Positions 28,471 to 36,346 of a DNA stretch of 64,000 nt are shown piece after piece. The position numbers were made by a program, and so were the translations under genes. The first letter of the stretch is position 1. Each line of letters starts with the position of its first letter. The DNA comes from Brucella daejeonensis. GTDB taxonomy: Bacteria > Pseudomonadota > Alphaproteobacteria > Rhizobiales > Rhizobiaceae. The notes under the pieces are model-generated. The model was given only the letters and a program-made list of their open reading frames with translations. It ran no database searches and was not told where the DNA came from. The stretch covers positions 186,001-250,000 of the forward strand of contig NZ_JACIJG010000001.1 in the NCBI RefSeq assembly GCF_014199265.1, read 5' to 3'.

Positions 28471-28506
28471 AAAAACAGAAAACCCGGCTAACAATGAGCC
28501 GGGTTT
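28471..28506 (-). terminator. rho-independent terminator after rpsT
   Basis: A 10-bp stem (AAACCCGGCT, 28480-28489; AGCCGGGTTT, 28497-28506) with a 7-base loop. Read on the minus strand it is followed by a T-rich tract (28471-28482), as expected 28 bases after the rpsT stop. Confidence 0.88.
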
Positions 28507-28534
28507 CAAAACTGATCCAAAAATGGAACGGCTA

Positions 28535-28801
28535 TCAGGCGCCGAGAGCCTTAACGCGCTTGGCAAGGCGCGAAACCTTGCGGGAAGCGGTGTTCTTGTG
28601 CATCACGCCCTTGGTGGCAGCGCGCATCAGTTCAGGCTCAGCGGCCTTGAACGCGACTTCCGCAGCCTGCTTGTCGCCGCTCGTGAGAGCTTCTTCCAGC
28701 TTGCGCACGAAGGTACGAACGCGCGAACGGCGGGACTTGTTGATTTCGGTGCGGGCAGCGATCTTGCGCACTGCCTTCTTGGCCGAAGGAGTATTGGCCA
28801 T
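28535..28801 (-). CDS. rpsT: 30S ribosomal protein S20
   Basis: S20 (88 residues) is a primary 16S rRNA-binding protein made of three long helices. The start [13 protein letters not shown], the basic body ([21 protein letters not shown]) and the end with [18 protein letters not shown] are typical. AGAGAGG precedes the ATG. It is a single-gene unit with its own terminator, lying upstream of dnaA in the same orientation. Confidence 0.97.
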   Translation of the reverse strand: MANTPSAKKAVRKIAARTEINKSRRSRVRTFVRKLEEALTSGDKQAAEVAFKAAEPELMRAATKGVMHKNTASRKVSRLAKRVKALGA

Positions 28802-29062
28802 AAATGCCTCTCTTTTTTCTGTCAGCTAGCCAGGGCGCAAACCGCCGGCACAAAACCTCTAGGGCAGCCGAGAAAATTCCTTGAAATCCCTGGGGCCGCC
28901 GATCCGTGGCGGGCTTATAGAGCAGCTTTGCCCCGGCGTCAACGTGGATTCTGTACTGCCAGTGGTCCGGTTCCGGCATTTATTGCATCTTGCAGCCCGG
29001 TATGGCGGGGCTTTCGGCCGCTCGCCAACCGGTGAAGCCGTAACCGGCCGGCGCTGAAAGCC

Positions 29063-29836
29063 TCAGCGATTCTTGAAGGAAGGCGTGCGCTTGTCGATGA
29101 AGGCGGACATGCCTTCCTTCTGGTCCTCGGTCGCGAAAAGCGAATGGAACTCACGGCGCTCGAAGCGGAGCCCTTCGCCCAGCGTCATTTCGTAGGAGCG
29201 GTTGACCGCCTCCTTGACCATCAGGACCGATGGCCGCGAGAAGGAAGCAATGCGCTCGGCCACCTTGAGGGCTTCTTCCAGAAGCTCTTCCGGCGCCACG
29301 ATGCGCGACACCAGACCGCTGCGTTCGGCTTCCTCGGCATCCATCATGCGACCCGTCAGGCACATATCCATGGCCTTCGACTTGCCGACATAGCGCGTCA
29401 GGCGCTGCGAACCGCCCATGCCCGGCATGACGCCGAGCGTGATTTCCGGCTGGCCGAACTTCGCGCTGCTCGCCGCAATGATGAAATCGCACATCATGGC
29501 AAGCTCGCAACCGCCACCGAGCGCGTAGCCGGACACGGCGGCGATGATCGGCTTGCGGATGCGATCCACCTTCTGCCAGTCGGCGAACATGTCCTGCAGA
29601 TAGGCGTCGACGAAATCGACCGACTGCATTTCCTTGATGTCGGCACCGGCGGCAAAAGCCTTTTCCGAGCCGGTGAGCACCACGGCCCCGATCTTGCCGT
29701 CCGCGTCAAATACGGCAAGGGCTTCCGTCAGCTCGTCGAGAACCTTGCGGTTCAGGGCATTGAGCGCCTGAGGGCGATTGAGACGGACAAGGCCAACGCC
29801 GCCGCGCGTTTCGACGATGATCGTTTCATAGGCCAT
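29063..29836 (-). CDS. enoyl-CoA hydratase (crotonase family)
   Basis: This 257-residue protein adds water across trans-2-enoyl-CoA, a beta-oxidation step. The oxyanion-hole segments ([12 protein letters not shown] near 60-71 and [15 protein letters not shown] near 103-117) and both catalytic Glu (in the second segment and in [19 protein letters not shown]) are present. The order of motifs is that of short-chain enoyl-CoA hydratases (FadB/PaaF/EchA type). No other beta-oxidation genes lie nearby. The natural substrate is therefore uncertain. Confidence 0.9.
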   Translation of the reverse strand: MAYETIIVETRGGVGLVRLNRPQALNALNRKVLDELTEALAVFDADGKIGAVVLTGSEKAFAAGADIKEMQSVDFVDAYLQDMFADWQKVDRIRKPIIAAVSGYALGGGCELAMMCDFIIAASSAKFGQPEITLGVMPGMGGSQRLTRYVGKSKAMDMCLTGRMMDAEEAERSGLVSRIVAPEELLEEALKVAERIASFSRPSVLMVKEAVNRSYEMTLGEGLRFERREFHSLFATEDQKEGMSAFIDKRTPSFKNR

Positions 29837-29937
29837 GGATTTCGTTCCTCCTTCATCAGACGATGCGGCGGCCGGGATATAGCCGCTTCACTTTTCCGAG
29901 CGGCAAGTTGGACCGCCAGCCATGCTTTTGCAAGGTC

Positions 29938-30819
29938 TCATCGCTGGCATGAGGCACAGTAAAAAGTCGAACGCCCCGACTGGACGACGCGTTCGATCGT
30001 GCCGCCGCAGGCGGGATTGCGGCATGGCTCGCCCTCGCGCCCATAAGCGGAAAAGGAATGCTGGAAATAACCGAGCGCGCCATCCGCCTGAATGTAGTCC
30101 TTCAGGCTGGAGCCGCCGGCGGCGATGGCTTCCGCGATCACCGTACGGATCGCGGTGGCCAGAAGCTCCAGCTTCTCGCCGTCCGTCGCAATCGAACCGG
30201 CGGCGCGCATCGGCGAAAGTCCGGCCCGCCACAGCGCCTCGCATACATATATATTGCCAAGCCCGGCGATCAGGCGCTGATCGAGCAGCGCTGCCTTGAG
30301 CGGCGTGCGGCGTCCCTCGAAGAGTTCCGCCAGGACGGAACCGGAAAGCATATTGCCGGTCGGCTCGATCCCAAGTCCCGCCAGCAGCGGGTGGCTGTCG
30401 AGTTCGCCCTCTTCCGCGAAGAGCATGAAGCCGAAGCGGCGCGGATCATTATAGATGACGCGTGCCGGCGATCCGTCCGCTCGCTGGAGATGAAACACGA
30501 CATGATCGTGCGCGGTGAGCTTGGAACGTTCATGGTGGAAGACGCCCGGCGCGCCCTCGCCCGCTTCCGCTTCGATGCGGAAGGAGCCCGACATGCCAAG
30601 GTGGCCGATGACCGTCAATTCGTTGTCCAGATGAATCGTCAGATATTTCGCACGGCGTCCGAGCGCCGAAATGCGCCGCCCGGCGAGACGCTCCGCAAAA
30701 CGGTCGGGAAAGGGAAAGCGCAGATCGGGACGACGCTGTTCGACCCGTTCGACGGTCGCACCTTCCATGACGGGCTGCAGACCGCGGCGAACCGTTTCGA
30801 CCTCTGGTAATTCGGGCAT
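29938..30819 (-). CDS. mutM: formamidopyrimidine-DNA glycosylase
   Basis: MutM/Fpg (293 residues) removes 8-oxoguanine and formamidopyrimidines and nicks the DNA. The N-terminus [14 protein letters not shown] supplies the catalytic Pro and Glu; RRAKYL carries the conserved Lys; the C-terminus is the zinc finger CxxxxC...CxxC (CRNPACGG...FYCASCQR). The start at 30819 is fixed by this catalytic N-terminus, although the frame is open three codons further. It is divergent from the pilin gene. Confidence 0.96.
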   Translation of the reverse strand: MPELPEVETVRRGLQPVMEGATVERVEQRRPDLRFPFPDRFAERLAGRRISALGRRAKYLTIHLDNELTVIGHLGMSGSFRIEAEAGEGAPGVFHHERSKLTAHDHVVFHLQRADGSPARVIYNDPRRFGFMLFAEEGELDSHPLLAGLGIEPTGNMLSGSVLAELFEGRRTPLKAALLDQRLIAGLGNIYVCEALWRAGLSPMRAAGSIATDGEKLELLATAIRTVIAEAIAAGGSSLKDYIQADGALGYFQHSFSAYGREGEPCRNPACGGTIERVVQSGRSTFYCASCQR

Positions 30820-31035
30820 TGAAAGCAAATCCTGAACACGAGCCGCTCGTCGGCTGTTTGGAATAGGTCCTTATATGTCCAGTTTTGCCCAAGATGCCAA
30901 GATGTCCGGTAAACCGCGAAACGCTTCATTAACCCTGATTGTTAAGGGGGCCACAATCCCTCCCCCCTATAATCAGGCGCATCCGAATTGAGAGCATCGC
31001 AAGAAACGGTGCCATCGGGACCGTGAGGAAATCCA

Positions 31036-31215
31036 ATGCCGACATTGATGACGCGCTTCATGAAGAACAGAGCCGGTTCGACCGCCATCGAATTTGCCCT
31101 GATCGGGACGCTCGTATCCATCGCGATCATCAGCGGCGTCGCCCTTCTGGCCGGAGGCGTCGGCGACCGGTTCGGCGACGTGACGGCACGATACGAGCAG
31201 ACAGCCAACCGCTGA
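31036..31215 (+). CDS. Flp-type pilin, orphan (59 residues)
   Basis: A short gene with a good ribosome binding site (GAGGAA, 31025-31030) and a 59-codon frame. The product has a class III prepilin signal: a basic N-terminus (MTRFMKNRAG), the cleavage site after Gly 14, Glu at +5 and Phe at +6 of the mature part (STAIEF), followed by a hydrophobic helix (ALIGTLVSIAIISGVALLAGG). This is the pattern of Flp/Fap pilins assembled by Tad secretion systems. No tad/cpa genes lie in the window, so the assembly machine must be elsewhere or absent. It stands alone between mutM and the M17 peptidase gene. Confidence 0.82.
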   Translation: MPTLMTRFMKNRAGSTAIEFALIGTLVSIAIISGVALLAGGVGDRFGDVTARYEQTANR

Positions 31216-31376
31216 CCCGCAGAAAGCCTCCGTCCGATCAATAATCCGTCAACGGAGACGGTTGTCTCATAAAGCGATTGCAGTTTGTTTCCGAGCGGCA
31301 ATAATCGCACCATCCGCTTGTTTTATGAGCCTCCGGCGAAATCAAGGCCGGAAGCCTGCCGGTCAGAAAGAGCATC

Positions 31377-32759
31377 ATGTCTGTCGAACTTCTCTCCCGA
31401 AAATCCGAACAAAGCCGTCCGATCTGGTTCACGCCGAAGGGAAAGCTCAGCACATGCGGCCTCCCGGCCGAGGCTGTCGCCTGGGCGAAAGCCAACGGGT
31501 TCGACGGCGAGGCCGGGCGCATTCTGGTTCTCCCGGGTTCCGGCGGAACGGTTTCGGGCGCGCTTTTTGGAACCGGCGAGGAGGAAACGGGCACCCAGTC
31601 ACAGCTTCTCGCGGGCAAGCTTGCCCGCGATCTGCCAGAGGGCGACTGGCACATCGAAGGCGCAACCGGCAATGCCACACTTGCCGCCCTGGGGTTCCTG
31701 ATGGGCGGCTACGCCTTCACACGCTACCGCAAGGCCAATGGCAAGGCTCTGCGTCTGGCCCTGCCGGACGGCGTGGATGAAGCGGAAACCCGTCGCATCG
31801 CCGCCGCGGTGACGCTCACCCGCGATCTCATCAATACGCCCGCCAACGATATGGGACCGGACGCGCTCGAAAAGGCCGCTCGCGACCTGGCATCGCGCCA
31901 CGATGCCGTGATCGGCGTCACCGAAGGCGACGCGCTGTTGCAGAAGAATTTCCCCATGATCCATGCCGTGGGGCGCGCAGGCGCGATTGCGCCGCGCCTG
32001 ATCGACATCAATTGGGGCAAGGAAAACGATCCGAAGATAAGCCTTGTCGGCAAGGGCGTCTGCTTCGACACGGGCGGCCTCGATATCAAGCCCGCAAGCG
32101 GTATGCTGCTGATGAAAAAGGATATGGGCGGCGCGGCGAATGTGCTGGGCCTCGCCTCCATGATCATGGATGCGAAACTGCCGGTCCGGCTGCGCGTTCT
32201 CATTCCGGCGGTCGAGAACGCCATTGCCGGAAATGCCTTCCGTCCCGGCGATATCCTGAAAAGCCGCAAGGGGCTGACCGTCGAGATCGGCAATACCGAT
32301 GCGGAAGGACGCCTGGTCCTTGCAGACGCGCTGGCGCTGGCCGACGAGGAAGAGCCGGAACTGCTCATCGACATGGCGACGCTGACGGGAGCCGCGCGCG
32401 TGGCGCTCGGCCCCGATCTGCCTCCCTTCTATACGCATGACGACCCGCTTGCCGCCGCTATTTCGCAGGCAGCGGAAGCAAACGCCGACCCGCTGTGGCG
32501 TATGCCCCTCTGGAAGCCCTACGCGCAGAAGCTCTCTTCACGCGTGGCCGACATCAACAATGTCACCACCGACGGTTTTGCCGGATCGGTAACGGCGGCG
32601 CTCTTTCTCCAGAAGTTCGTCGAAAAGGCAAAGGCATGGGCGCATTTCGACATTTTCGGCTGGGTGCCGGCCGAAAAGCCTGCCTCGCCGGTCGGCGGGG
32701 AAGCGCAGGCCATTCGCGCCCTTTACCAGCTTTTGAAGAAACGCTATCCGGCGCGCTGA
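31377..32759 (+). CDS. M17 leucyl aminopeptidase family protein
   Basis: This 460-residue cytosolic zinc/manganese aminopeptidase removes N-terminal residues from peptides. The C-terminal catalytic domain has the metal and active-site motifs GKGVCFDTGGLDIKP, MKKDMGG and the M17 signature NTDAEGRLVLAD. The N-terminal domain is shorter and divergent compared with E. coli PepA, placing it in the PepB-like group often called leucyl aminopeptidase family. It is followed by a MarR regulator and a cytosolic NlpC/P60 peptidase on the same strand, which suggests a role in degrading cell-wall peptides. Confidence 0.9.
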   Translation: MSVELLSRKSEQSRPIWFTPKGKLSTCGLPAEAVAWAKANGFDGEAGRILVLPGSGGTVSGALFGTGEEETGTQSQLLAGKLARDLPEGDWHIEGATGNATLAALGFLMGGYAFTRYRKANGKALRLALPDGVDEAETRRIAAAVTLTRDLINTPANDMGPDALEKAARDLASRHDAVIGVTEGDALLQKNFPMIHAVGRAGAIAPRLIDINWGKENDPKISLVGKGVCFDTGGLDIKPASGMLLMKKDMGGAANVLGLASMIMDAKLPVRLRVLIPAVENAIAGNAFRPGDILKSRKGLTVEIGNTDAEGRLVLADALALADEEEPELLIDMATLTGAARVALGPDLPPFYTHDDPLAAAISQAAEANADPLWRMPLWKPYAQKLSSRVADINNVTTDGFAGSVTAALFLQKFVEKAKAWAHFDIFGWVPAEKPASPVGGEAQAIRALYQLLKKRYPAR

Positions 32760-32768
32760 ATCCGCCCG

Positions 32769-32800
32769 AATCCGCTTGCCTGAAACGCCGAAAGCGGATT
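32769..32800. terminator. hairpin after the M17 peptidase gene, possible weak terminator
   Basis: A perfect 9-bp stem (AATCCGCTT, 32769-32777; AAGCGGATT, 32792-32800) with a 14-base loop lies ten bases after the stop codon. No T tract follows on the plus strand, so termination may be partial. Confidence 0.45.
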
Positions 32801-32843
32801 GAATAAAACGGCTCCGAAACAATCCTTATTTTGGTGGAACCGG

Positions 32844-33194
32844 ATGCCGATCGATCTGAAGCCGTTGCAGGCGCTGACATTGCTGAGAACCCTGTCGCTG
32901 GAGCAGGTGCGCGACGAGATGCCCGATCTCACCACGCGACAGACAGCCATTCTCCTGACCATTTACCTGGAGCCCCCGCCGCATACCGTGCGGGGACTTG
33001 CAGCCAAACTGAACGTCACCAAGCCCGTGATCACCCGCGCGCTCGACACGATGGGCGCGCTCGACTTCGTCTCCCGGCATCGTGATGAAAAAGACCGGCG
33101 AAATGTGTTAGTAAAGAGAACGGTCGCCGGTGCGCTTTATGTCGAGAGACTGGGCGATCTGGTGATCGCCAAAGCCAGGGAGTTACCACTTTGA
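32844..33194 (+). CDS. MarR-like winged-helix regulator
   Basis: This 116-residue protein has the MarR fold pattern: LTTRQTAILLTIYL, TVRGLAAKLNVTKPVITRALDTMGALDFV as the recognition helix region, and the wing RDEKDRRNVLVKRT. The family usually binds DNA as a dimer and responds to small ligands. The ATG at 32844 is preferred; a TTG at 32799 would add 15 residues. The stop overlaps the start of the next gene, so it is translated together with the NlpC/P60 protein and may regulate this small cluster. Confidence 0.83.
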   Translation: MPIDLKPLQALTLLRTLSLEQVRDEMPDLTTRQTAILLTIYLEPPPHTVRGLAAKLNVTKPVITRALDTMGALDFVSRHRDEKDRRNVLVKRTVAGALYVERLGDLVIAKARELPL

Positions 33195-34051
33195 CCATGC
33201 TCGACCGCCGCCTCAACGCCTATCGTCCCGACCTCGCCGATGAAAGGCTGAGCGGAAAGGTGGAAGCGGCGCGTTTCACTGCCGGAACGCCGATGCGGGT
33301 TTCAGCGTCCGTTCTCGATCTGCGCGCCGAACCGCGCATGGACAGCGGTCCGCAGACCCAGATCATCTTCGGCGACCCCGTGCGCGTTTTCGAGGAAATG
33401 GACGGCTGGTCCTGGGTTCAGGCCGAGCGCGACGGCTACACGGGTTATGTCTCCGCTTCCGCGCTGCAACGCCCGGCGGGCGAGGCGACGCATCTCATCG
33501 TCGTGCCACGCACCTTCATTTATCCCGGCCCCGATCTCCGCTTTCCACATACGATGGCGCTGTCGCTCGGTTCGCGTGTGCGCGTCGTCGGCGCGGCAGA
33601 GACGCGCGGCACGAAATATGCGCTTCTGGAAAATGGGGAGGCACTGATCGCAAGCCACCTTTCGCCGCTCGGCGAACATGCTTCCGACTATGTGAGCGTC
33701 GCGGAAACCCTGCTTCACACCCCCTATCTGTGGGGCGGCACGTCTGGCTTCGGCATCGACTGCTCCGGGCTGGTCCAGCTTGCCATGTGGGTGGCTGGAC
33801 GTAAGGTGCTGCGCGATTCCGACATGCAGCAGAACACGCTTGGCGAAATCATCGAGCCGGATGCCGGTTATTCGAACCTGAAACGCGGCGATCTCATCTT
33901 CTGGAAGGGGCATGTCGCGATCTGCGCCTCGCCCGACATGCTGATCCATGCCAGTGGGCATACGATGACGGTGACGCTGGAGCCGCTTCGGGAGGCCATC
34001 AAGCGAATTGCCTATCTTTACGATCTGCCGACACTCATACGCAGGCCATGA
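33191..34051 (+). CDS. NlpC/P60 (C40) peptidase with SH3 domains, no signal peptide
   Basis: This 286-residue protein has bacterial SH3-like segments (about residues 35-95 and 100-160) and a C-terminal NlpC/P60 domain with catalytic Cys 191 (GFGIDCSGLVQ), His 241 (KGHVAICA) and His 253. The N-terminus has no hydrophobic signal, so it probably acts in the cytosol. This layout resembles YkfC/dipeptidyl-peptidase VI enzymes that cut gamma-D-Glu-diaminopimelate bonds in recycled wall peptides. The start is a TTG at 33191 with AGGGAG seven bases upstream, overlapping the MarR stop; ATG 33197 is the alternative. Function is inferred from domain and neighbours. Confidence 0.85.
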   Translation: MTMLDRRLNAYRPDLADERLSGKVEAARFTAGTPMRVSASVLDLRAEPRMDSGPQTQIIFGDPVRVFEEMDGWSWVQAERDGYTGYVSASALQRPAGEATHLIVVPRTFIYPGPDLRFPHTMALSLGSRVRVVGAAETRGTKYALLENGEALIASHLSPLGEHASDYVSVAETLLHTPYLWGGTSGFGIDCSGLVQLAMWVAGRKVLRDSDMQQNTLGEIIEPDAGYSNLKRGDLIFWKGHVAICASPDMLIHASGHTMTVTLEPLREAIKRIAYLYDLPTLIRRP

Positions 34052-34128
34052 ATGCATCATGATCGCAAATGCATTGCTCCATGATCATCGAAAATGGACC
34101 TCAAAAGTGGCCTGATTAAAATCAACGC

Positions 34129-34236
34129 CTAAAGCGTGTTGCATTCAATCGCACTCAGGCAATACGCTTTAAGTCTTTGTTTTTACGCATGTCTTGAGCG
34201 GAAAACCGGTTCTCACTTTTCCGCGACATGCTTTAG
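34129..34236. repeat. ~108-bp palindromic intergenic repeat with two hairpin modules
   Basis: The ends are inverted (CTAAAGCGTGTTGC at left; complement of GCGACATGCTTTAG at right). Module 1 pairs AAAGCGTGTTGC (34131-34142) with GCAATACGCTTT (34159-34170). Module 2 pairs GCATGTC (34187-34193) with GACATGC (34225-34231) and GCGGAAAA (34198-34205) with TTTTCCGC (34217-34224). Its right end supplies the stop codon of the adjacent dehydrogenase gene. Shorter relatives occur at 35325, 37434, 44354 and 46570. Confidence 0.85.
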
Positions 34237-35237
34237 ACCCGGTTCGGCAGCACCCGGTCGGGCGGGCGATGCCCGTCGACAAAAGCCTTGATATTGATGA
34301 TGACCTTGTCACCCATGTCGATGCGGCCTTCCATCGTCGCCGACCCCATATGCGGCAACAGGACGACCTTGCCCTTTTCAGCCAGCGAAAGAAGACGCGG
34401 ATCGACCGCCGGTTCGTTCTCGAACACGTCCAGCCCGGCGCCTGCCAGCTTGCCCTGTTCGATCAGCTCGACCAGCGCGTTTTCATCGATGATCTGCCCG
34501 CGGGCCGTGTTGACCAGATAGGCCGTGGGCTGCATCAGCGCGATGCGGCGCGCCGACAGAAGATGAAACGTTGCGGGCGTCGAGGGACAGTTGACCGAGA
34601 TGATGTCCATGCGGGCAAGCATCTGGTCGAGGCTGTCCCAATAGGTCGCTTCCAGTTCTTCCTCGACCTGCGGGTTGACGCGGTTGCGATTGTGATAGTG
34701 GATCGAAAGGCCGAAGGCCTTGGCCCGGCAGGCGACAGCCGTTCCGATGCGCCCCATGCCGACAATGCCGAGGCGCTTGCCCCAGATGCGGCGGCCCAGC
34801 ATCCAGGTCGGCGACCAGCCCGGCCATTGCCCGCCGCGTGCATTGAGAATATTGGCGCCCTCGACCAGACGTCTCGGCACCGAAAGCAGGAGCGCCAGCG
34901 TCATGTCAGCGGTGTCCTCGGTCAGGACATTCGGCGTATTGGTGACGGTGATGCCGCTCTTCGCGGCGGCGGCGACATCGATATTGTCCACACCGTTGCC
35001 GAAATTCGCGATGAGCTTCAGGTTGGGACCGGCCTGCTCGATTGCGGCCGCATCGATGACGTCCGTGATGCAGGGCACCAGAACGTCAGCCTCTTTCATC
35101 GCGGCGATGATCTCGGGCTGGCTCATACGGTGGTCGTCTATGTTCAGACGTGCATCAAACAGTTCCCGCATCCGGGTTTCCACTGGGTCCGGCAATTTTC
35201 GCGTAAGAACGACCAGCGGTTTTTTCTTGTTCGACAT
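34233..35237 (-). CDS. D-2-hydroxyacid dehydrogenase (glyoxylate reductase-like)
   Basis: This 334-residue NAD-dependent dehydrogenase has the Rossmann motif GIVGMGRIGTAVACRAKAFG near residue 160. The catalytic Arg is in NTARGQIIDE, Glu in FENEPAVDP and His in LLPHMGSAT. The NTPNVLTEDTADM segment is typical of glyoxylate/formate-type members rather than phosphoglycerate dehydrogenase. The start is ATG 35237; the open frame beyond it passes through a repeat element. The stop codon lies inside the end of another repeat (34231-34236). It is the second D-2-hydroxyacid dehydrogenase in the window, with ghrA. Confidence 0.88.
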   Translation of the reverse strand: MSNKKKPLVVLTRKLPDPVETRMRELFDARLNIDDHRMSQPEIIAAMKEADVLVPCITDVIDAAAIEQAGPNLKLIANFGNGVDNIDVAAAAKSGITVTNTPNVLTEDTADMTLALLLSVPRRLVEGANILNARGGQWPGWSPTWMLGRRIWGKRLGIVGMGRIGTAVACRAKAFGLSIHYHNRNRVNPQVEEELEATYWDSLDQMLARMDIISVNCPSTPATFHLLSARRIALMQPTAYLVNTARGQIIDENALVELIEQGKLAGAGLDVFENEPAVDPRLLSLAEKGKVVLLPHMGSATMEGRIDMGDKVIINIKAFVDGHRPPDRVLPNRV

Positions 35238-35635
35238 CTCCACCCCATCGTTGAGCAAAGCCGTTGGACCGGCAGCCCGCATTGTAACCAAGCGGTGAGC
35301 AGCGCTCCAGCTATGTGTTTTTAGGCGCATCTTAGCCGAAAACCGTTTCACGCTTTTCGAGATGCGTTCCAACCGAGGCCCATGTTGAGACCTCCTTAAC
35401 CAAGGCGGTGCAATATGGGATATTGCTTCGGCAGCCCATCTGTATCAAGGCGGGGCGGCAAAGACAAAGAAAAACAGGCCCCCTGAAATGCGTCGTGGAA
35501 AGACCGGATGGGTTTTCCCGAAAGGTGCATTTTAAATCAGACAGTTAGGTTCAGGACGGCCACGGCGCTTCACAGCCCTTCCGGCGGCTGCAGGCGCCAA
35601 CGTACCGAAACGACAGGACGGCGAGAGGTCGCAGT
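35238..35635. other. 398-base intergenic region between dehydrogenase and SH3 protein genes
   Basis: It holds a palindromic repeat at 35325-35366, a 7-bp palindrome GCAATAT/ATATTGC at 35410-35426, and the ribosome binding site of the SH3 gene (GAGAGG, 35623-35628). I see no further gene; promoters must lie here for both divergent genes but are not evident. Confidence 0.6.
35325..35366. repeat. short palindromic repeat (module-2 type)
   Basis: CGCATCT (35326-35332) pairs with AGATGCG (35360-35366), with an inner CGAAAA/TTTTCG pair. It is related to the second module of the element at 34129-34236 and to the copy at 46570-46612. Confidence 0.75.
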
Positions 35636-36208
35636 TTGTACAGAGTGCTTTCGCAACGCTTTTTGATCGCCGTTTTCGGCTTTCTGGCATTTTTTCTTCT
35701 TCTGGCGCCGCTTGGCGCTTCCGGCCGACATGCCGCGAAGGCCGCCGCTCCCGCGGGGACCACGATCGGCGCAAGCGGACTACCGGTGCCGCGTTTCGTC
35801 AGCCTCAAACCGGCGCGCGTCAATCTGCGCATCGGTCCTGGCCGCGACTATGCGGTGTCGTGGCTGTTCATGAAGGCCGGCTTGCCGGTCGAGATCATCC
35901 AGGAATATGACAACTGGCGCCGCATACGCGATGCGGACGGCACGGAAGGCTGGGTCTACCAATCGCTCCTTTCCGGCAAGCGGACCGCAATCACCGCTCC
36001 GTGGTTGAAGGACAATCAGGGCGCAATGATCAATATGCGCAGCGACGCCAGCGATACGGCGGGGCTCGTCGCCGAAGTCGAACCGGGTGTCGTCGGCACG
36101 GTGCGCGAATGCAATGGCCAGTGGTGCCGGATGGATATGGGCGGCGCACGCGGCTGGATAAAGCAATCGGAATTGTGGGGCGTCTATCCCGGCGAGGTCT
36201 TCGACTGA
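35636..36208 (+). CDS. exported SH3-domain protein
   Basis: This 190-residue protein has an N-terminal signal or anchor segment (residues ~8-27, FLIAVFGFLAFFLLLAPLGA) and two SH3-like repeats in the periplasmic part: VNLRIGPGRDYAVSWLFMKAGLPVEIIQEY...GWVYQSLLSG, then MINMRSDASDTAGLVAEVEPGVVG...GWIKQSELWGVYPGE. Such proteins are thought to bind peptidoglycan or peptides. The start is a TTG with GAGAGG seven bases upstream; GTG 35645 is possible. No specific function is known to me. Confidence 0.85.
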   Translation: MYRVLSQRFLIAVFGFLAFFLLLAPLGASGRHAAKAAAPAGTTIGASGLPVPRFVSLKPARVNLRIGPGRDYAVSWLFMKAGLPVEIIQEYDNWRRIRDADGTEGWVYQSLLSGKRTAITAPWLKDNQGAMINMRSDASDTAGLVAEVEPGVVGTVRECNGQWCRMDMGGARGWIKQSELWGVYPGEVFD

Positions 36209-36281
36209 CCGATGGCTGAAGCTCGACTTTGGCCCGGATATTTATTTATTGCATCTCGATGAAACTATGAAAACGATGAGG

Positions 36282-36307
36282 AAAGCGGGGCGAAATTGCC
36301 CCGCTTT
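36282..36307. terminator. hairpin between convergent SH3 and metQ genes
   Basis: A perfect 10-bp stem (AAAGCGGGGC, 36282-36291; GCCCCGCTTT, 36298-36307) with a 6-base loop. T-rich sequence is short on both strands, but its position between convergent genes fits a bidirectional terminator. Confidence 0.7.
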
Positions 36308-36346
36308 CTGCATGTTGGGTCGTATTAACGAATTGGAATGCGCCGT

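Larger units (their letters stand above)
27679..28534. other. gene-free dnaA upstream region with origin-like features
   Basis: No convincing gene is present in this 856-base stretch. It contains a run of 20 A/T bases at 28256-28275, two DnaA-box-like sites at 28314-28332, the dnaA promoter (not pinpointed) and, at its end, the rpsT terminator. The combination could be an origin or only a dnaA autoregulatory region. In many Alphaproteobacteria the working origin lies near hemE instead, so I do not call oriC. Confidence 0.45.

Noticed and set aside
30929-30945. CtrA-like site TTAA...TTAA upstream of the pilin gene
   Set aside because: The spacing between the two TTAA half-sites is nine bases, not the seven of the CtrA consensus.
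31216-31376. A second small pilin or a tRNA after the Flp gene
   Set aside because: No ribosome binding site with a coding frame and no cloverleaf could be made.
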